Assembly: GCA_017694495.1 (NCBI GenBank)
Contig: JADIMU010000020.1
Coordinates: forward strand, 1-42,001
DNA: 42,001 nucleotides
Direction: 5' to 3'
Origin: Candidatus Aphodenecus pullistercoris
GTDB lineage: Bacteria > Spirochaetota > Spirochaetia > Sphaerochaetales > Sphaerochaetaceae
In this document: piece after piece, positions 8,794 through 15,772 of the stretch
Position numbering within the stretch: the first letter of the stretch is position 1
Layout of the letters: every line of letters starts with the position of its first letter
Notes under the pieces: generated by a model
Told to the model about the DNA's origin: nothing
Database searches by the model: none
Seen by the model: only the letters and a program-made list of their open reading frames with translations
Position numbers and translations under genes: made by a program

Positions 8794-8816
8794 GCCTGAC
8801 CTCCTTTTCTGCCTAC

Positions 8817-8822
8817 ATTGTA
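8817..8822 (-). promoter_or_regulatory. Candidate -10 box upstream of the Ldh2-type gene
   Basis: TACAAT on the minus strand lies 23 bases before the ATG at 8793, giving a leader of about 17 bases that contains the AGGAGGT ribosome-binding site. No good -35 hexamer stands at the right distance, so this is a weak call. Confidence 0.4.
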
Positions 8823-8846
8823 GCAGAGATGGAGGCCTAGTGGACT

Positions 8847-8880
8847 GCTCCATCCTTCGCTGATGCTTGGAGGATGGAGC
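8847..8880. terminator. Hairpin after the beta-barrel gene pair
   Basis: GCTCCATCCT (8847-8856) pairs perfectly with AGGATGGAGC (8871-8880) across a 14-base loop. It lies just past the stop of the minus-strand beta-barrel gene and before the Ldh2 promoter. There is no clean run of T after it on the minus strand, so it may terminate inefficiently or only protect the 3' end of the message. Confidence 0.5.
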
Positions 8881-8895
8881 TCTCTTGCAGATTTC

Positions 8896-9468
8896 CTAGT
8901 AGATGATGTAGTTCTCCTGGTCCCGGCTTTCAGGGTTCCACAGGTAGCCGAAGCCCACCGAGAGGGTGCTTGTCAGCTGGAAGGGCCTCCAGTGGAAGCC
9001 GTCGAGCTGGAGGAAGTACCATGACATGTCGTAGCCGACGTGCAGGGAGAAGCTCTGCGAGACCTTCAGCGAGGCGATGGCCTCCATGAAGGCTCCAAGG
9101 TGGAAGTGGCAGTCCATGAAGATGGGAGTGCTGTCCATCCTCAGCGACAGTCCTGTGACTCCGGTGATCTGGAAGAGCGAATCGAAGTCCGTCTTCATCG
9201 CAAGTCCCAATCCTGCGGCCAGGTCGAGGCTTGGAAGGTCCCTGTCGAAGTTCGACAGGGCGCTCGCCTGGTAGCCTATGCCCAGCCAGCCGCCATCGGC
9301 GATGAGCTCGCCGACGACTCCGCCTCCGAAGACCCAGCGGCCGGAGATGGCCTCTCCGTAGGAGGCTATGCTGGTGCCGGCGCTCAGCGAGAGGTAGGTC
9401 GTGTTCTCCATCGAATGGAGGGGAAGCAGCGCCAGGGCGAGGACGAAGATGGCCAGTGTGCGTCTCAT
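8896..9468 (-). CDS. Small outer-membrane beta-barrel protein (unassigned)
   Basis: The 190-residue protein starts with a signal peptide (MRRTLAIFVLALALLPLHSM) and is otherwise made of alternating hydrophobic and polar stretches with many Gly and aromatic residues. It ends in aromatic YIIY, as outer-membrane barrels often do. It is too small for a porin and could be an 8-stranded barrel. It follows the next entry by seven bases, and the upstream stop codon overlaps its GAGGT ribosome-binding site (TGAGGTCAGGATG), so the two are co-translated. I recognise no named family. Confidence 0.8.
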   Translation of the reverse strand: MRRTLAIFVLALALLPLHSMENTTYLSLSAGTSIASYGEAISGRWVFGGGVVGELIADGGWLGIGYQASALSNFDRDLPSLDLAAGLGLAMKTDFDSLFQITGVTGLSLRMDSTPIFMDCHFHLGAFMEAIASLKVSQSFSLHVGYDMSWYFLQLDGFHWRPFQLTSTLSVGFGYLWNPESRDQENYIIY

Positions 9469-9475
9469 CCTGACC

Positions 9476-10105
9476 TCAGAAGATGATCATGTTGGCCATC
9501 GACAGTGGAATGTAGGCGTAGGGGAAGGCGCCGAAGTCCACGGCGAAGGCGATGTATGGAACCGCCGAGAGGCCATGGTAGCTGTCCGTCATGCCGAACT
9601 GTCCGTAGACGGCCATGCCCAGATCTATGCTGATGACGGTCGTTCCGGTCGGGAAGATCTTGAGGGCGAGCAGGCCTCCGGGACCCATCGTCGCGACCGA
9701 GCCGCCCTCCATCGCCTCGTCGTCGACCACGCTGACGGCGGCGCCGACCATGAAGTCCAGGCCGAAGTGGCTGCCGAGCCGTGCCATTCCCTCGAGTGCG
9801 AAGAGGCTGTCCAGACTGAAGTCGGAACTGTCGGCTCCGACTCCGAAGCGGAAGTCGGCCCTGCTGCCGAAGCCGATGGCGAAGCTGCCGTCCAAGTTGT
9901 TCGCCAGAACACCGGCCGCAAGACCGAGCGGAACGGACTGGGCCACAGTGCCTTGTGAGATCTTGAAGTTGGGCGCGTAGCCCGTAGAGATGGAGACGTA
10001 GTTGTAGAATGGAGGCACCTGCGGCTCCATGAAGGGGTCTGCCGATGCGAAGACGAATGTGGACAGCGCACAAAGAAGCGCCAGTGTTGTGAGCAATCTC
10101 TTCAT
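9476..10105 (-). CDS. Outer-membrane beta-barrel protein (unassigned), apparent leaderless start
   Basis: The 209-residue protein begins with a signal peptide (MKRLLTTLALLCALSTFVFA) and continues as Gly- and aromatic-rich alternating strands, ending MANMIIF with a C-terminal Phe typical of outer-membrane barrels. It has the same layout as the protein encoded just downstream and may be a distant paralogue. The ATG at 10105 is set by the signal peptide. No ribosome-binding site precedes it; instead a TATGAT -10 box ends exactly seven bases before the A of the ATG (see the promoter entry). An in-frame extension to 10201 exists but has no barrel or signal character. Confidence 0.82.
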   Translation of the reverse strand: MKRLLTTLALLCALSTFVFASADPFMEPQVPPFYNYVSISTGYAPNFKISQGTVAQSVPLGLAAGVLANNLDGSFAIGFGSRADFRFGVGADSSDFSLDSLFALEGMARLGSHFGLDFMVGAAVSVVDDEAMEGGSVATMGPGGLLALKIFPTGTTVISIDLGMAVYGQFGMTDSYHGLSAVPYIAFAVDFGAFPYAYIPLSMANMIIF

Positions 10106-10111
10106 GACCGA

Positions 10112-10140
10112 ATCATAGCACAAAGGATGGCAGGGGTGCA
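10112..10140 (-). promoter_or_regulatory. Promoter of the beta-barrel gene pair, start at the ATG
   Basis: On the minus strand TATGAT (10112-10117) stands 17 bases after a weak TGCACC (10135-10140). Counting seven bases from the -10 box puts the transcription start on the A of the ATG at 10105, which would make the mRNA leaderless. Confidence 0.5.
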
Positions 10141-10166
10141 CCATCATCCGGATGGATGCATACCTC

Positions 10167-10195
10167 TGGACAGCCTCCTCCAAGTCTGCTATAGT
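10167..10195 (+). promoter_or_regulatory. Promoter of tRNA-Cys
   Basis: TGGACA (10167-10172) and TATAGT (10190-10195) are 17 bases apart. The predicted start near 10202 is seven bases before the mature 5' end of the tRNA. Confidence 0.7.
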
Positions 10196-10208
10196 CGACA
10201 TCTGTCAC

Positions 10209-10282
10209 GGTGTCGTACCCAAGTGGCCTAAGGGAACGGTCTGCAAAACCGTCTTTCAGCGGTTCGAATCCGCTCGACACCT
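10209..10282 (+). tRNA. tRNA-Cys (GCA)
   Basis: A full cloverleaf can be drawn. The acceptor GGTGTCG (10209-10215) pairs with CGACACC (10275-10281). The anticodon arm is ACGGT/ACCGT with loop CTGCAAA, giving anticodon GCA at 10243-10245. The T arm AGCGG/CCGCT carries TTCGAAT in the loop. The discriminator is T10282, as expected for Cys. The 3' CCA is not encoded and must be added by a nucleotidyltransferase. Confidence 0.96.
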
Positions 10283-10283
10283 T

Positions 10284-10330
10284 AAAGGGCACAGGAGGTC
10301 GGAAACAAACGTCGCTTTCTGTGCCTTTTT
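10284..10330 (+). terminator. Intrinsic terminator of tRNA-Cys
   Basis: GGCACAG (10288-10294) pairs with CTGTGCC (10319-10325), extended by A:T pairs on the outside and followed by TTTTT (10326-10330). It starts two bases after the tRNA and ends before the pcnB-like gene, so it separates the two transcripts or makes the second depend on read-through. Confidence 0.75.
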
Positions 10331-10352
10331 CATTGTTCGGGGTTATTTGCTG

Positions 10353-11582
10353 ATGTTTACGAGGTACAAGAGCGGTGAGAAGGGCCAGCGCCAGGTCGTG
10401 TGCAAGGTCTATACCTCACGTGAACACAATATTAGGAACAGCCAGATAGACAAGGACTGTCTGTGGGCGATTCGCAAGCTCTGGGGCGCCGGACACAAGG
10501 CCTACATCGTGGGCGGCGCCGTGCGCGACCTGATCCTCGGCAAGAGGCCCAAGGACTTCGACATCGCGACGAGCGCGAGTCCCCGCCAGGTGCAGAACAT
10601 CTTCTGGAACAGCCGCGCCATCGGCAAGCGCTTCCGCATCGTCCACCTCTACTTCGCGAACAAGATAATCGAAGTGACGACCTTCCGCAGCGACGAGGAG
10701 AACTTCGAGGAGGGCAACAACAACATCTTCGGGACGATAGAGCAGGACTCGCACCGCAGGGACTTCTCGATCAACGCCCTCTACTACAACCCCCTGGACG
10801 GCCACCTGCTCGACTTCAACGACTCGATGGAGGACATGAAGCGTCATGTCATCCGCTCCCTGATTCCGCTCTCCTACACCTTCAAGGAGGATCCGGTGCG
10901 CATGGTGCGCGCCATCAAGTACGCATCGACGACAGGCTTCCGCATGAAGTGGGATGTAAGATGGGCGATCAGACGCGACTCTTCCCTGATCCAGAAGGTC
11001 TCGCTGTCCCGCCTCACTGACGAGGTCGTGAAGATCCTCAACAGCGGCAGTGCCCATGACATCCTCCTCTCCTTGCACCGCTATGGGCTGTTGGCCTACG
11101 TCATGCCCAGCTACGACATGTATCTGAAGTACGAGAGCGTGCGTGAGGCGCTTTGCCGCCTGGACAGGGATGTGGCGACAGCCAAGGCCGCTGGGAACGC
11201 CCTCGAGCTGAGCCAGCTGATCGCGACGATCGCCTCTCCCCTCATCGTGCTTGAAGGCAAGGACGAGCTCAGCAGCGAGGAGCTGCGCCACGAAGTCTTC
11301 AGGGAGATCAAGGTCTTCGTCGCTCCGATGACCCCTCCAAACTATGAGATAGACCGTGCCGTCGAGATCATCCTCCTCAGCCATGGAGTGAAGGTCGCCC
11401 CTCAGATGAGGCGCAATGCCGCTCGCAAGGGCTCTCCTGCCACGGCTCAGAACGCCGGAAAGCCACGCCGCTCCGCAGCCAGCCCATCCAAGCCTCGCCG
11501 CAGAAGGAGGGGTGGGGCCAAGCCGGCCGCACCGCAGACTCCAGCCCAGCCTGCATCCAGCGCAGAAGCCCACGACCTCTGA
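10353..11582 (+). CDS. pcnB: PcnB-type class II nucleotidyltransferase (poly(A) polymerase / CCA-adding family)
   Basis: The protein belongs to the tRNA nucleotidyltransferase/poly(A) polymerase superfamily. The catalytic block is YIVGGAVRDLILGKRPKDFD with the GG and DxD residues, followed by GKRFRIVHLYFANKIIEVTT, SHRRDFSINALYYNPLDG and FKEDPVRMVRAIKYAS. The N-terminus (SREHNI...DKDCLWAIRKLWGAGHKA) matches E. coli PcnB better than Cca. The last ~60 of its 409 residues form a low-complexity Arg/Ser/Pro/Ala-rich basic tail, probably RNA-binding. The ATG at 10353 has no strong ribosome-binding site, and an upstream in-frame stretch overlaps the tRNA gene and is rejected. Whether it adds poly(A) or CCA cannot be settled here. 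Both tRNAs in this window lack an encoded CCA, so the cell needs that activity from some member of this family. Confidence 0.88.
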   Translation: MFTRYKSGEKGQRQVVCKVYTSREHNIRNSQIDKDCLWAIRKLWGAGHKAYIVGGAVRDLILGKRPKDFDIATSASPRQVQNIFWNSRAIGKRFRIVHLYFANKIIEVTTFRSDEENFEEGNNNIFGTIEQDSHRRDFSINALYYNPLDGHLLDFNDSMEDMKRHVIRSLIPLSYTFKEDPVRMVRAIKYASTTGFRMKWDVRWAIRRDSSLIQKVSLSRLTDEVVKILNSGSAHDILLSLHRYGLLAYVMPSYDMYLKYESVREALCRLDRDVATAKAAGNALELSQLIATIASPLIVLEGKDELSSEELRHEVFREIKVFVAPMTPPNYEIDRAVEIILLSHGVKVAPQMRRNAARKGSPATAQNAGKPRRSAASPSKPRRRRRGGAKPAAPQTPAQPASSAEAHDL

Positions 11583-11800
11583 TTCCAGTCCTCTCAAAGT
11601 GGCACGTCGCCCACTGTCCCCGTGTGGTCTTTGACAATCCGACTTCTTCCATCAGATGGCGGTCTTGTCGCGACTGTCCTGAATCATAATCTGATAAATA
11701 TTCTGATTTTGGAAATCAAAGTTATATTTCATAGTTTTGATGAAGGATGGTCCAGCCTCGTGCTCCGATTCAGAATCACTGGAATCATCTCACCTTCGGC
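11583..11800. other. Convergent intergenic region with AT-rich island
   Basis: Between two converging genes lie 218 bases. The stretch from about 11690 to 11745 is conspicuously AT-rich compared with its surroundings and holds imperfect inverted sequence (CTGATTTTGGAAATCAAAG). No hairpin followed by a T-run and no convincing open frame was found. A TTGACA at 11631 has no matching -10 box. Confidence 0.5.
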
Positions 11801-12658
11801 TCAGCCCCATTCCTCGATCTCGATCGAGACCTGGTGGACCATGATGCCTCCGTACTTCTCGATGCAGTCCGCGATGTAGTCCTGAAGCTCTCCCAGCGTC
11901 TGGCCGATGTAGTGCTTGAGCGGGACCTGGAGGGTGACGGTGACGTCGTAGCTGTTGTCGCTGCCGACAGTGGCGCGGACCTTCTTCACCTTGATGACCT
12001 TGTCGTACTCGTCGATGCAATGGCGGACCATCTGGATCAGCGTCGTCTCGTTCACTGTATCCTTGTCGGGGCGGCTGAACTCCGGGCGCACGATCGTCTT
12101 CTCGAAGCCCTGCTTCTTCTGGAAGGGTTTCTTCTTGCCAAAGAAGACCTTCATGCTGTCGTAGACGATCTGGGGATAGTTGCGCGTGATCTCGATCGAG
12201 GGGACGGGGATGACGTGCTTGCCTTCCGTATAGCGGATGCGCATCGCCGTCTCGATCTCCTCCTGGCTGGCGACCTCCTCGATGTGGAAGGTCTTGCATA
12301 CGGGAGGCAGGTTCAGCTTCTTGACGATTTTGTCCACCATCTTCTCGCTGGTGCCTATGATCAGTATCTTCTTGTACTTCTCCTTGAGCAGGGCCTCCTC
12401 GACCTCCTGGCGGTGGGCCTCATCGTCGAAGACGGCCGTCTTGACCGCGACGAGGAAGTTGGGATCCCTCTTGGCGGAGTGTCCTGCGAGGATCTTGTCG
12501 CCCTTGATCAGCAGGCCGTCATCGATGATCAGGTCTATGTGGTGCTTCTGGGCGACCAGCTTGCTGTGGTAGCTCTTTCCGGTGCCGCTGCGGCCCACGA
12601 GGGCATAGACTTTGACGCCATTGATGTGGCTGAAGGCGAACTTGAATAGACGGTTCAT
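11801..12658 (-). CDS. P-loop nucleotide-binding protein with Asp23-like C-terminal domain
   Basis: Residues near 20-30 read KVYALVGRSGTGKS, a Walker A motif (GxxxxGKS) followed by SKLVAQKHHIDLIIDDGLLI. The first ~135 residues look like a small P-loop kinase or ATPase domain. The last ~85 residues, from VNETTLIQMVRHCID to the end, resemble the Asp23/Gls24 (DUF322) fold: a strand-rich segment with VKVKKVRATV, then VTVTLQVPLKHYIGQTLGEL and a helix. A Lys-rich linker joins the two. Its function is unknown to me. The ATG at 12658 was chosen over a TTG six bases upstream. A perfect-spacing promoter lies so close that the message would have almost no leader. The gene is alone on its strand, divergent from the rnf operon. 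Confidence 0.82.
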   Translation of the reverse strand: MNRLFKFAFSHINGVKVYALVGRSGTGKSYHSKLVAQKHHIDLIIDDGLLIKGDKILAGHSAKRDPNFLVAVKTAVFDDEAHRQEVEEALLKEKYKKILIIGTSEKMVDKIVKKLNLPPVCKTFHIEEVASQEEIETAMRIRYTEGKHVIPVPSIEITRNYPQIVYDSMKVFFGKKKPFQKKQGFEKTIVRPEFSRPDKDTVNETTLIQMVRHCIDEYDKVIKVKKVRATVGSDNSYDVTVTLQVPLKHYIGQTLGELQDYIADCIEKYGGIMVHQVSIEIEEWG

Positions 12659-12667
12659 CAGCAAGAC

Positions 12668-12696
12668 ATTATATGTAGCGTGTGCCCTGTAGTCAA
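12668..12696 (-). promoter_or_regulatory. Strong sigma-70-type promoter of the P-loop/Asp23-like gene
   Basis: On the minus strand TTGACT (12691-12696), a 17-base spacer and a perfect TATAAT (12668-12673). The expected transcription start (about 12661) is three bases before the ATG at 12658, leaving no room for a ribosome-binding site. Confidence 0.78.
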
Positions 12697-12780
12697 TTTT
12701 GCATTGCCATCTGCCGGCATCGAAAGTCTTTGCTTGCCCGTCAATGGCCCGCCTCGGGTCGGAATGCCGAAAAATGAGAA

Positions 12781-12808
12781 TTGTTTTTTCCCACTCCTAT
12801 GCGATAAT
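12781..12808 (+). promoter_or_regulatory. Candidate promoter of the rnf operon
   Basis: TTGTTT (12781-12786) and GATAAT (12803-12808) are 16 bases apart. Initiation near 12815 would give a leader of about 40 bases carrying AAAGGAG before rnfC. The 84 bases between this and the divergent promoter show no clear operator. Confidence 0.55.
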
Positions 12809-12855
12809 ATGGCAAATTGTCCAGCTTTTGTTCTGCTGCATCAAAAGGAGTGCAT

Positions 12856-14160
12856 ATGATAAAGACATCCACCTTCAGGCGCGGTGGGGTACATCCTGAC
12901 GACAAGAAGGCCCTGAGCAAGGACTCTCCAATAGAGGTCCTTCCGCTTCCCGGGCGCCTCGTCGTCCCGATGAGCCAGCATCTCGGTGCCCCCGCCAAGC
13001 TTGCGAAGGCCAAGGGGGACAGTGTGGCAAAGGGCGAGAAGATAGGGCTTGCCAGCTCCTTCGTCAGCGCCGACGTCCACGCCCCCGCCTCCGGCAAGAT
13101 CGTCGACATCACGACAGTCCGCCTGGCCAACGGAGCCACATGCGAGGCCGCCGTCATCGCCACGGACGGGGACCAGGAAGATCCCTTCGTCCAGAGGTAT
13201 GAATGGAAGGACCTCGAGCCCAAGGCCATCCTCGATCTGATCCGGGAGGGCGGCATCGTAGGCATGGGAGGTGCGACCTTCCCGGCCCATGTGAAGTTCT
13301 CGATCCCCGAGGGCAAGAAGGTGGAGAGCCTTGTGATAAACGGCGTCGAGTGCGAGCCCTACCTCACGAGCGACTACCGCAGCATGCTCGAGCGCACCGA
13401 CGGCACGCTGGAAGGCATAGCCATCCTCCAGCGCCTGCTGTCGCCAAGGCGGACGGTCATAGGAATCGAGGCCAACAAGCTTGACGCCGCGGCCAAGCTC
13501 GATGGGCGTGCGAAGGAGCTTGGCATCCAGGTGGACGTACAGCCCTTGAAGATGAAGTACCCGCAGGGCGACGAGAAGCAGCTTCTGAAGGCCACGACGG
13601 GACGCGAGGTCCCATCAGGCAAGCTTCCGATCGACATCGGTGCGGTCGTGTGCAACATCGGGACAGTCTATGCGATCTGGGAGGCCGTCGTCTTCCACAA
13701 GCCCCTGATCGAGCGCATCGTCACAGTCTCGGGCGAGGCCGTCGGCCGTCCGTGCAACGTCCTCGCACCGATCGGCACTTCGACCAGGGAGCTTCTGGAA
13801 AGGGCAGGGGGACTTTCCGAGGACGCCGACAAGCTCGTCAGCGGCGGTCCGATGATGGGCTTCGCCTTCGCCGACGAGGACGTGCCCGTCACGAAGGGCA
13901 CGAGTGGAGTGCTCGCCCTGAAGGCCGAGCCTCTTGACGAGGGCGTGTGCGTCTCATGCGGCAAGTGCGTCGCACACTGCCCGATGGGACTCATGCCCAA
14001 CAGGATGTTCCGCAACATCAAGAATGGACGCTACCAGGAGGCGCTCGACCTCGGACTCCTCGATTGCAAGGAGTGCGGCTGCTGCGCCTTCATCTGTCCG
14101 GCCCACCTGCCTCTGGTGCAGGGCTTCAGACTGGGCAAGAAGATGGGAAGGAGGAAATAG
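12856..14160 (+). CDS. rnfC: Rnf complex subunit C (NADH/FMN and Fe-S protein)
   Basis: RnfC is the peripheral subunit of the ion-translocating ferredoxin:NAD+ oxidoreductase that is believed to exchange electrons with NAD(H). The 434-residue protein has the N-terminal RnfC barrel (STFRRGGVHPDDKK), a Gly-rich nucleotide/FMN site (GGIVGMGGATFPAHVKF) and the SLBB region. Two [4Fe-4S] motifs follow near the C-terminus, CVSCGKCVAHCPMGLMP and CKECGCCAFICPAHLPL. It lacks the long Ala/Lys-rich C-terminal tail of the E. coli homologue. The start at 12856 is preceded by AAAGGAG, and an in-frame upstream ATG lacks family similarity. It is the first of six genes in the order C-D-G-E-A-B, the order known from Acetobacterium. 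Confidence 0.96.
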   Translation: MIKTSTFRRGGVHPDDKKALSKDSPIEVLPLPGRLVVPMSQHLGAPAKLAKAKGDSVAKGEKIGLASSFVSADVHAPASGKIVDITTVRLANGATCEAAVIATDGDQEDPFVQRYEWKDLEPKAILDLIREGGIVGMGGATFPAHVKFSIPEGKKVESLVINGVECEPYLTSDYRSMLERTDGTLEGIAILQRLLSPRRTVIGIEANKLDAAAKLDGRAKELGIQVDVQPLKMKYPQGDEKQLLKATTGREVPSGKLPIDIGAVVCNIGTVYAIWEAVVFHKPLIERIVTVSGEAVGRPCNVLAPIGTSTRELLERAGGLSEDADKLVSGGPMMGFAFADEDVPVTKGTSGVLALKAEPLDEGVCVSCGKCVAHCPMGLMPNRMFRNIKNGRYQEALDLGLLDCKECGCCAFICPAHLPLVQGFRLGKKMGRRK

Positions 14161-14161
14161 A

Positions 14162-15223
14162 ATGCTGAGAGTGTCTTCAAGCCCACATGTCCATACGTCC
14201 ATGGACATCAGGAAGAGCATGCTCTTCGTCCTCATCGCCCTGCTTCCCTCGGCCATCTGGGGCGTCTACGCCTTCGGCCTCAGGGCCCTCCTGGTCCTGG
14301 TCGTGAGCATGGCTTCTGCAGTTCTGGTCGAGTTCCTTTTGGGACGGGTCGACCACAAGAACACGACGGGCGACCTGTCGGCACTGGTCACAGGCCTGCT
14401 GGTAGGCATGAACATGCCGCCCCAGATCCCCATCTACATCCCCGTGATCGCATCCGCCTTCGCCATCTTCGTCGTGAAGTGGACCTTCGGCGGCCTGGGA
14501 TGCAACTGGATGAACCCGGCCCTCGCAGGACGTGTCTTCGTCTTCTTCTCCTTCTCCAGCCAGATGAGCGCATTCAGCGCCCCGCGCGCCCTGGCGGCCG
14601 ACACGCTTGCAAGCGCCACGCCACTGTCGGCGGTGAAGACCGCCATCTCGGGTGGCATGGGCGGACTGGACTATGAAGGTGTCCTGTCACAGCTCGGCTA
14701 TACGACGACAGGCATCGCCCAGTCGATAGGCGAGGCCTTGCACATCTCGCCGTACACAGTCGACGCCTTCCTCGGAAACATCGGAGGCTGCATTGGAGAG
14801 GTTTCTGCGCTGCTGCTGCTCGCCGGAGGCATCTTCCTGATCGCGACGCGCGTCATCACCTGGCACATCCCTGTCGTCTACCTCGCATCCTTCTCCCTCC
14901 TCAGCTGGGTCTTCGGCGGCCTCAGGGCCTCCACAGGACTCTTCAGCGGAGAGGTCCTCATGCCGCTCTTCACCGGCGGCCTCATGCTCGGCGCCTTCTT
15001 CATGGCGAGTGACTGGGTCACTACGCCGACGACGGTCAAGGGCCAGGTCATCTTCGCCCTCGGCTGCGGCTTCTTCACCTTCCTCATCCGCTACTTCGGC
15101 TCACTCGCCGAGGGCGTCTCGCTGGCCATCATCCTGATGAACATCCTGACGCCGACGATCGAGCGCTACGTCAAGCCGAAGAAGTTCGGCTACGTCAAGC
15201 CTGCAAAGGAGGCGAAAGCATGA
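14162..15223 (+). CDS. rnfD: Rnf complex subunit D (membrane flavoprotein)
   Basis: RnfD/RsxD is an integral membrane subunit that carries covalently bound FMN. The 353-residue protein has about nine hydrophobic segments. The block LASATPLSAVKT contains the threonine (T153) expected to bear the phosphodiester-linked FMN. Other family landmarks are NTTGDLSALVTGLLVGMNMP, GGLGCNWMNPALAGRVF, GNIGGCIGEVSALLLLAGG and FMASDWVTTPTTVKGQ. The ATG is one base after the rnfC stop, with GGAGG inside the rnfC end. Its last four bases overlap rnfG (ATGA). An ApbE-type flavin transferase is needed to load the FMN; none is in the window. Confidence 0.96.
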   Translation: MLRVSSSPHVHTSMDIRKSMLFVLIALLPSAIWGVYAFGLRALLVLVVSMASAVLVEFLLGRVDHKNTTGDLSALVTGLLVGMNMPPQIPIYIPVIASAFAIFVVKWTFGGLGCNWMNPALAGRVFVFFSFSSQMSAFSAPRALAADTLASATPLSAVKTAISGGMGGLDYEGVLSQLGYTTTGIAQSIGEALHISPYTVDAFLGNIGGCIGEVSALLLLAGGIFLIATRVITWHIPVVYLASFSLLSWVFGGLRASTGLFSGEVLMPLFTGGLMLGAFFMASDWVTTPTTVKGQVIFALGCGFFTFLIRYFGSLAEGVSLAIILMNILTPTIERYVKPKKFGYVKPAKEAKA

Positions 15224-15771
15224 TCAAGCACTATCTGAAAGTCGCCTTCATCCTCTTCGCGATCTGCGCCGTCGCGGCCATCCTCCTGGCCCTGGTCAAC
15301 GAGATCACGGCTCCGCGCATCGCGTACAACACCGAGCAGACGACGATTGCCACCCTCGAGGCCGTCAGTGGCGGCTACAGCCAGGGCGAGAGGCGTGAGG
15401 GCAACGGCAGCGACATCAGCTATGTCGTGCCCCTCTACGACGACTCGGGCGTCCTCGTGGGCTACATCCTCGAGATCGTGACCTCGGGCTATGGCGGCGA
15501 GATTGTCATGGCCGCAAGCTACCTGACGGACGGCTCCGTCCTCCAGAGCAAGGTCATGAGCGACAACGAGACCCCGGGCCTGGGAAAGAACGCCGAGGAG
15601 AGCTGGTACATGGACCTCTTCAAGGGACTGGGCGGCGAGAGGCCGCTTCCCGAGTCGAAGAACGACCTGGCAGATCCCTCGGTCGTCTCCGGCGCCAGCG
15701 TCACCTTTGGCGGAGTCAGCGGCGCCCTGCGTTCCGGCAGCGCCTACGTCAAGAGTCTTGGAGGTGTATGA
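15220..15771 (+). CDS. rnfG: Rnf complex subunit G (FMN-binding)
   Basis: RnfG has one N-terminal membrane helix (about residues 5-28) and a periplasmic FMN-binding domain. The 183-residue protein shows GYGGEIVMAASYLTDGSV and ETPGLGKNAEESW, and ends with the flavinylation motif SVVSGASVTFGGV. The family consensus is SGAT with FMN on the Thr; here that position is Ser (S160), which ApbE-type transferases are reported to accept in some proteins. It overlaps rnfD by four bases, and GGAGGT near its end serves as the ribosome-binding site for rnfE. Confidence 0.95.
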   Translation: MIKHYLKVAFILFAICAVAAILLALVNEITAPRIAYNTEQTTIATLEAVSGGYSQGERREGNGSDISYVVPLYDDSGVLVGYILEIVTSGYGGEIVMAASYLTDGSVLQSKVMSDNETPGLGKNAEESWYMDLFKGLGGERPLPESKNDLADPSVVSGASVTFGGVSGALRSGSAYVKSLGGV

Positions 15772-15772
15772 G

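Noticed and set aside
10152-10352. N-terminal extension of the pcnB-like frame upstream of 10353
   Set aside because: It runs through the tRNA-Cys gene and its terminator.
11631-11636. TTGACA as a -35 box
   Set aside because: No -10-like hexamer lies 16-18 bases downstream and no gene starts on that strand nearby.
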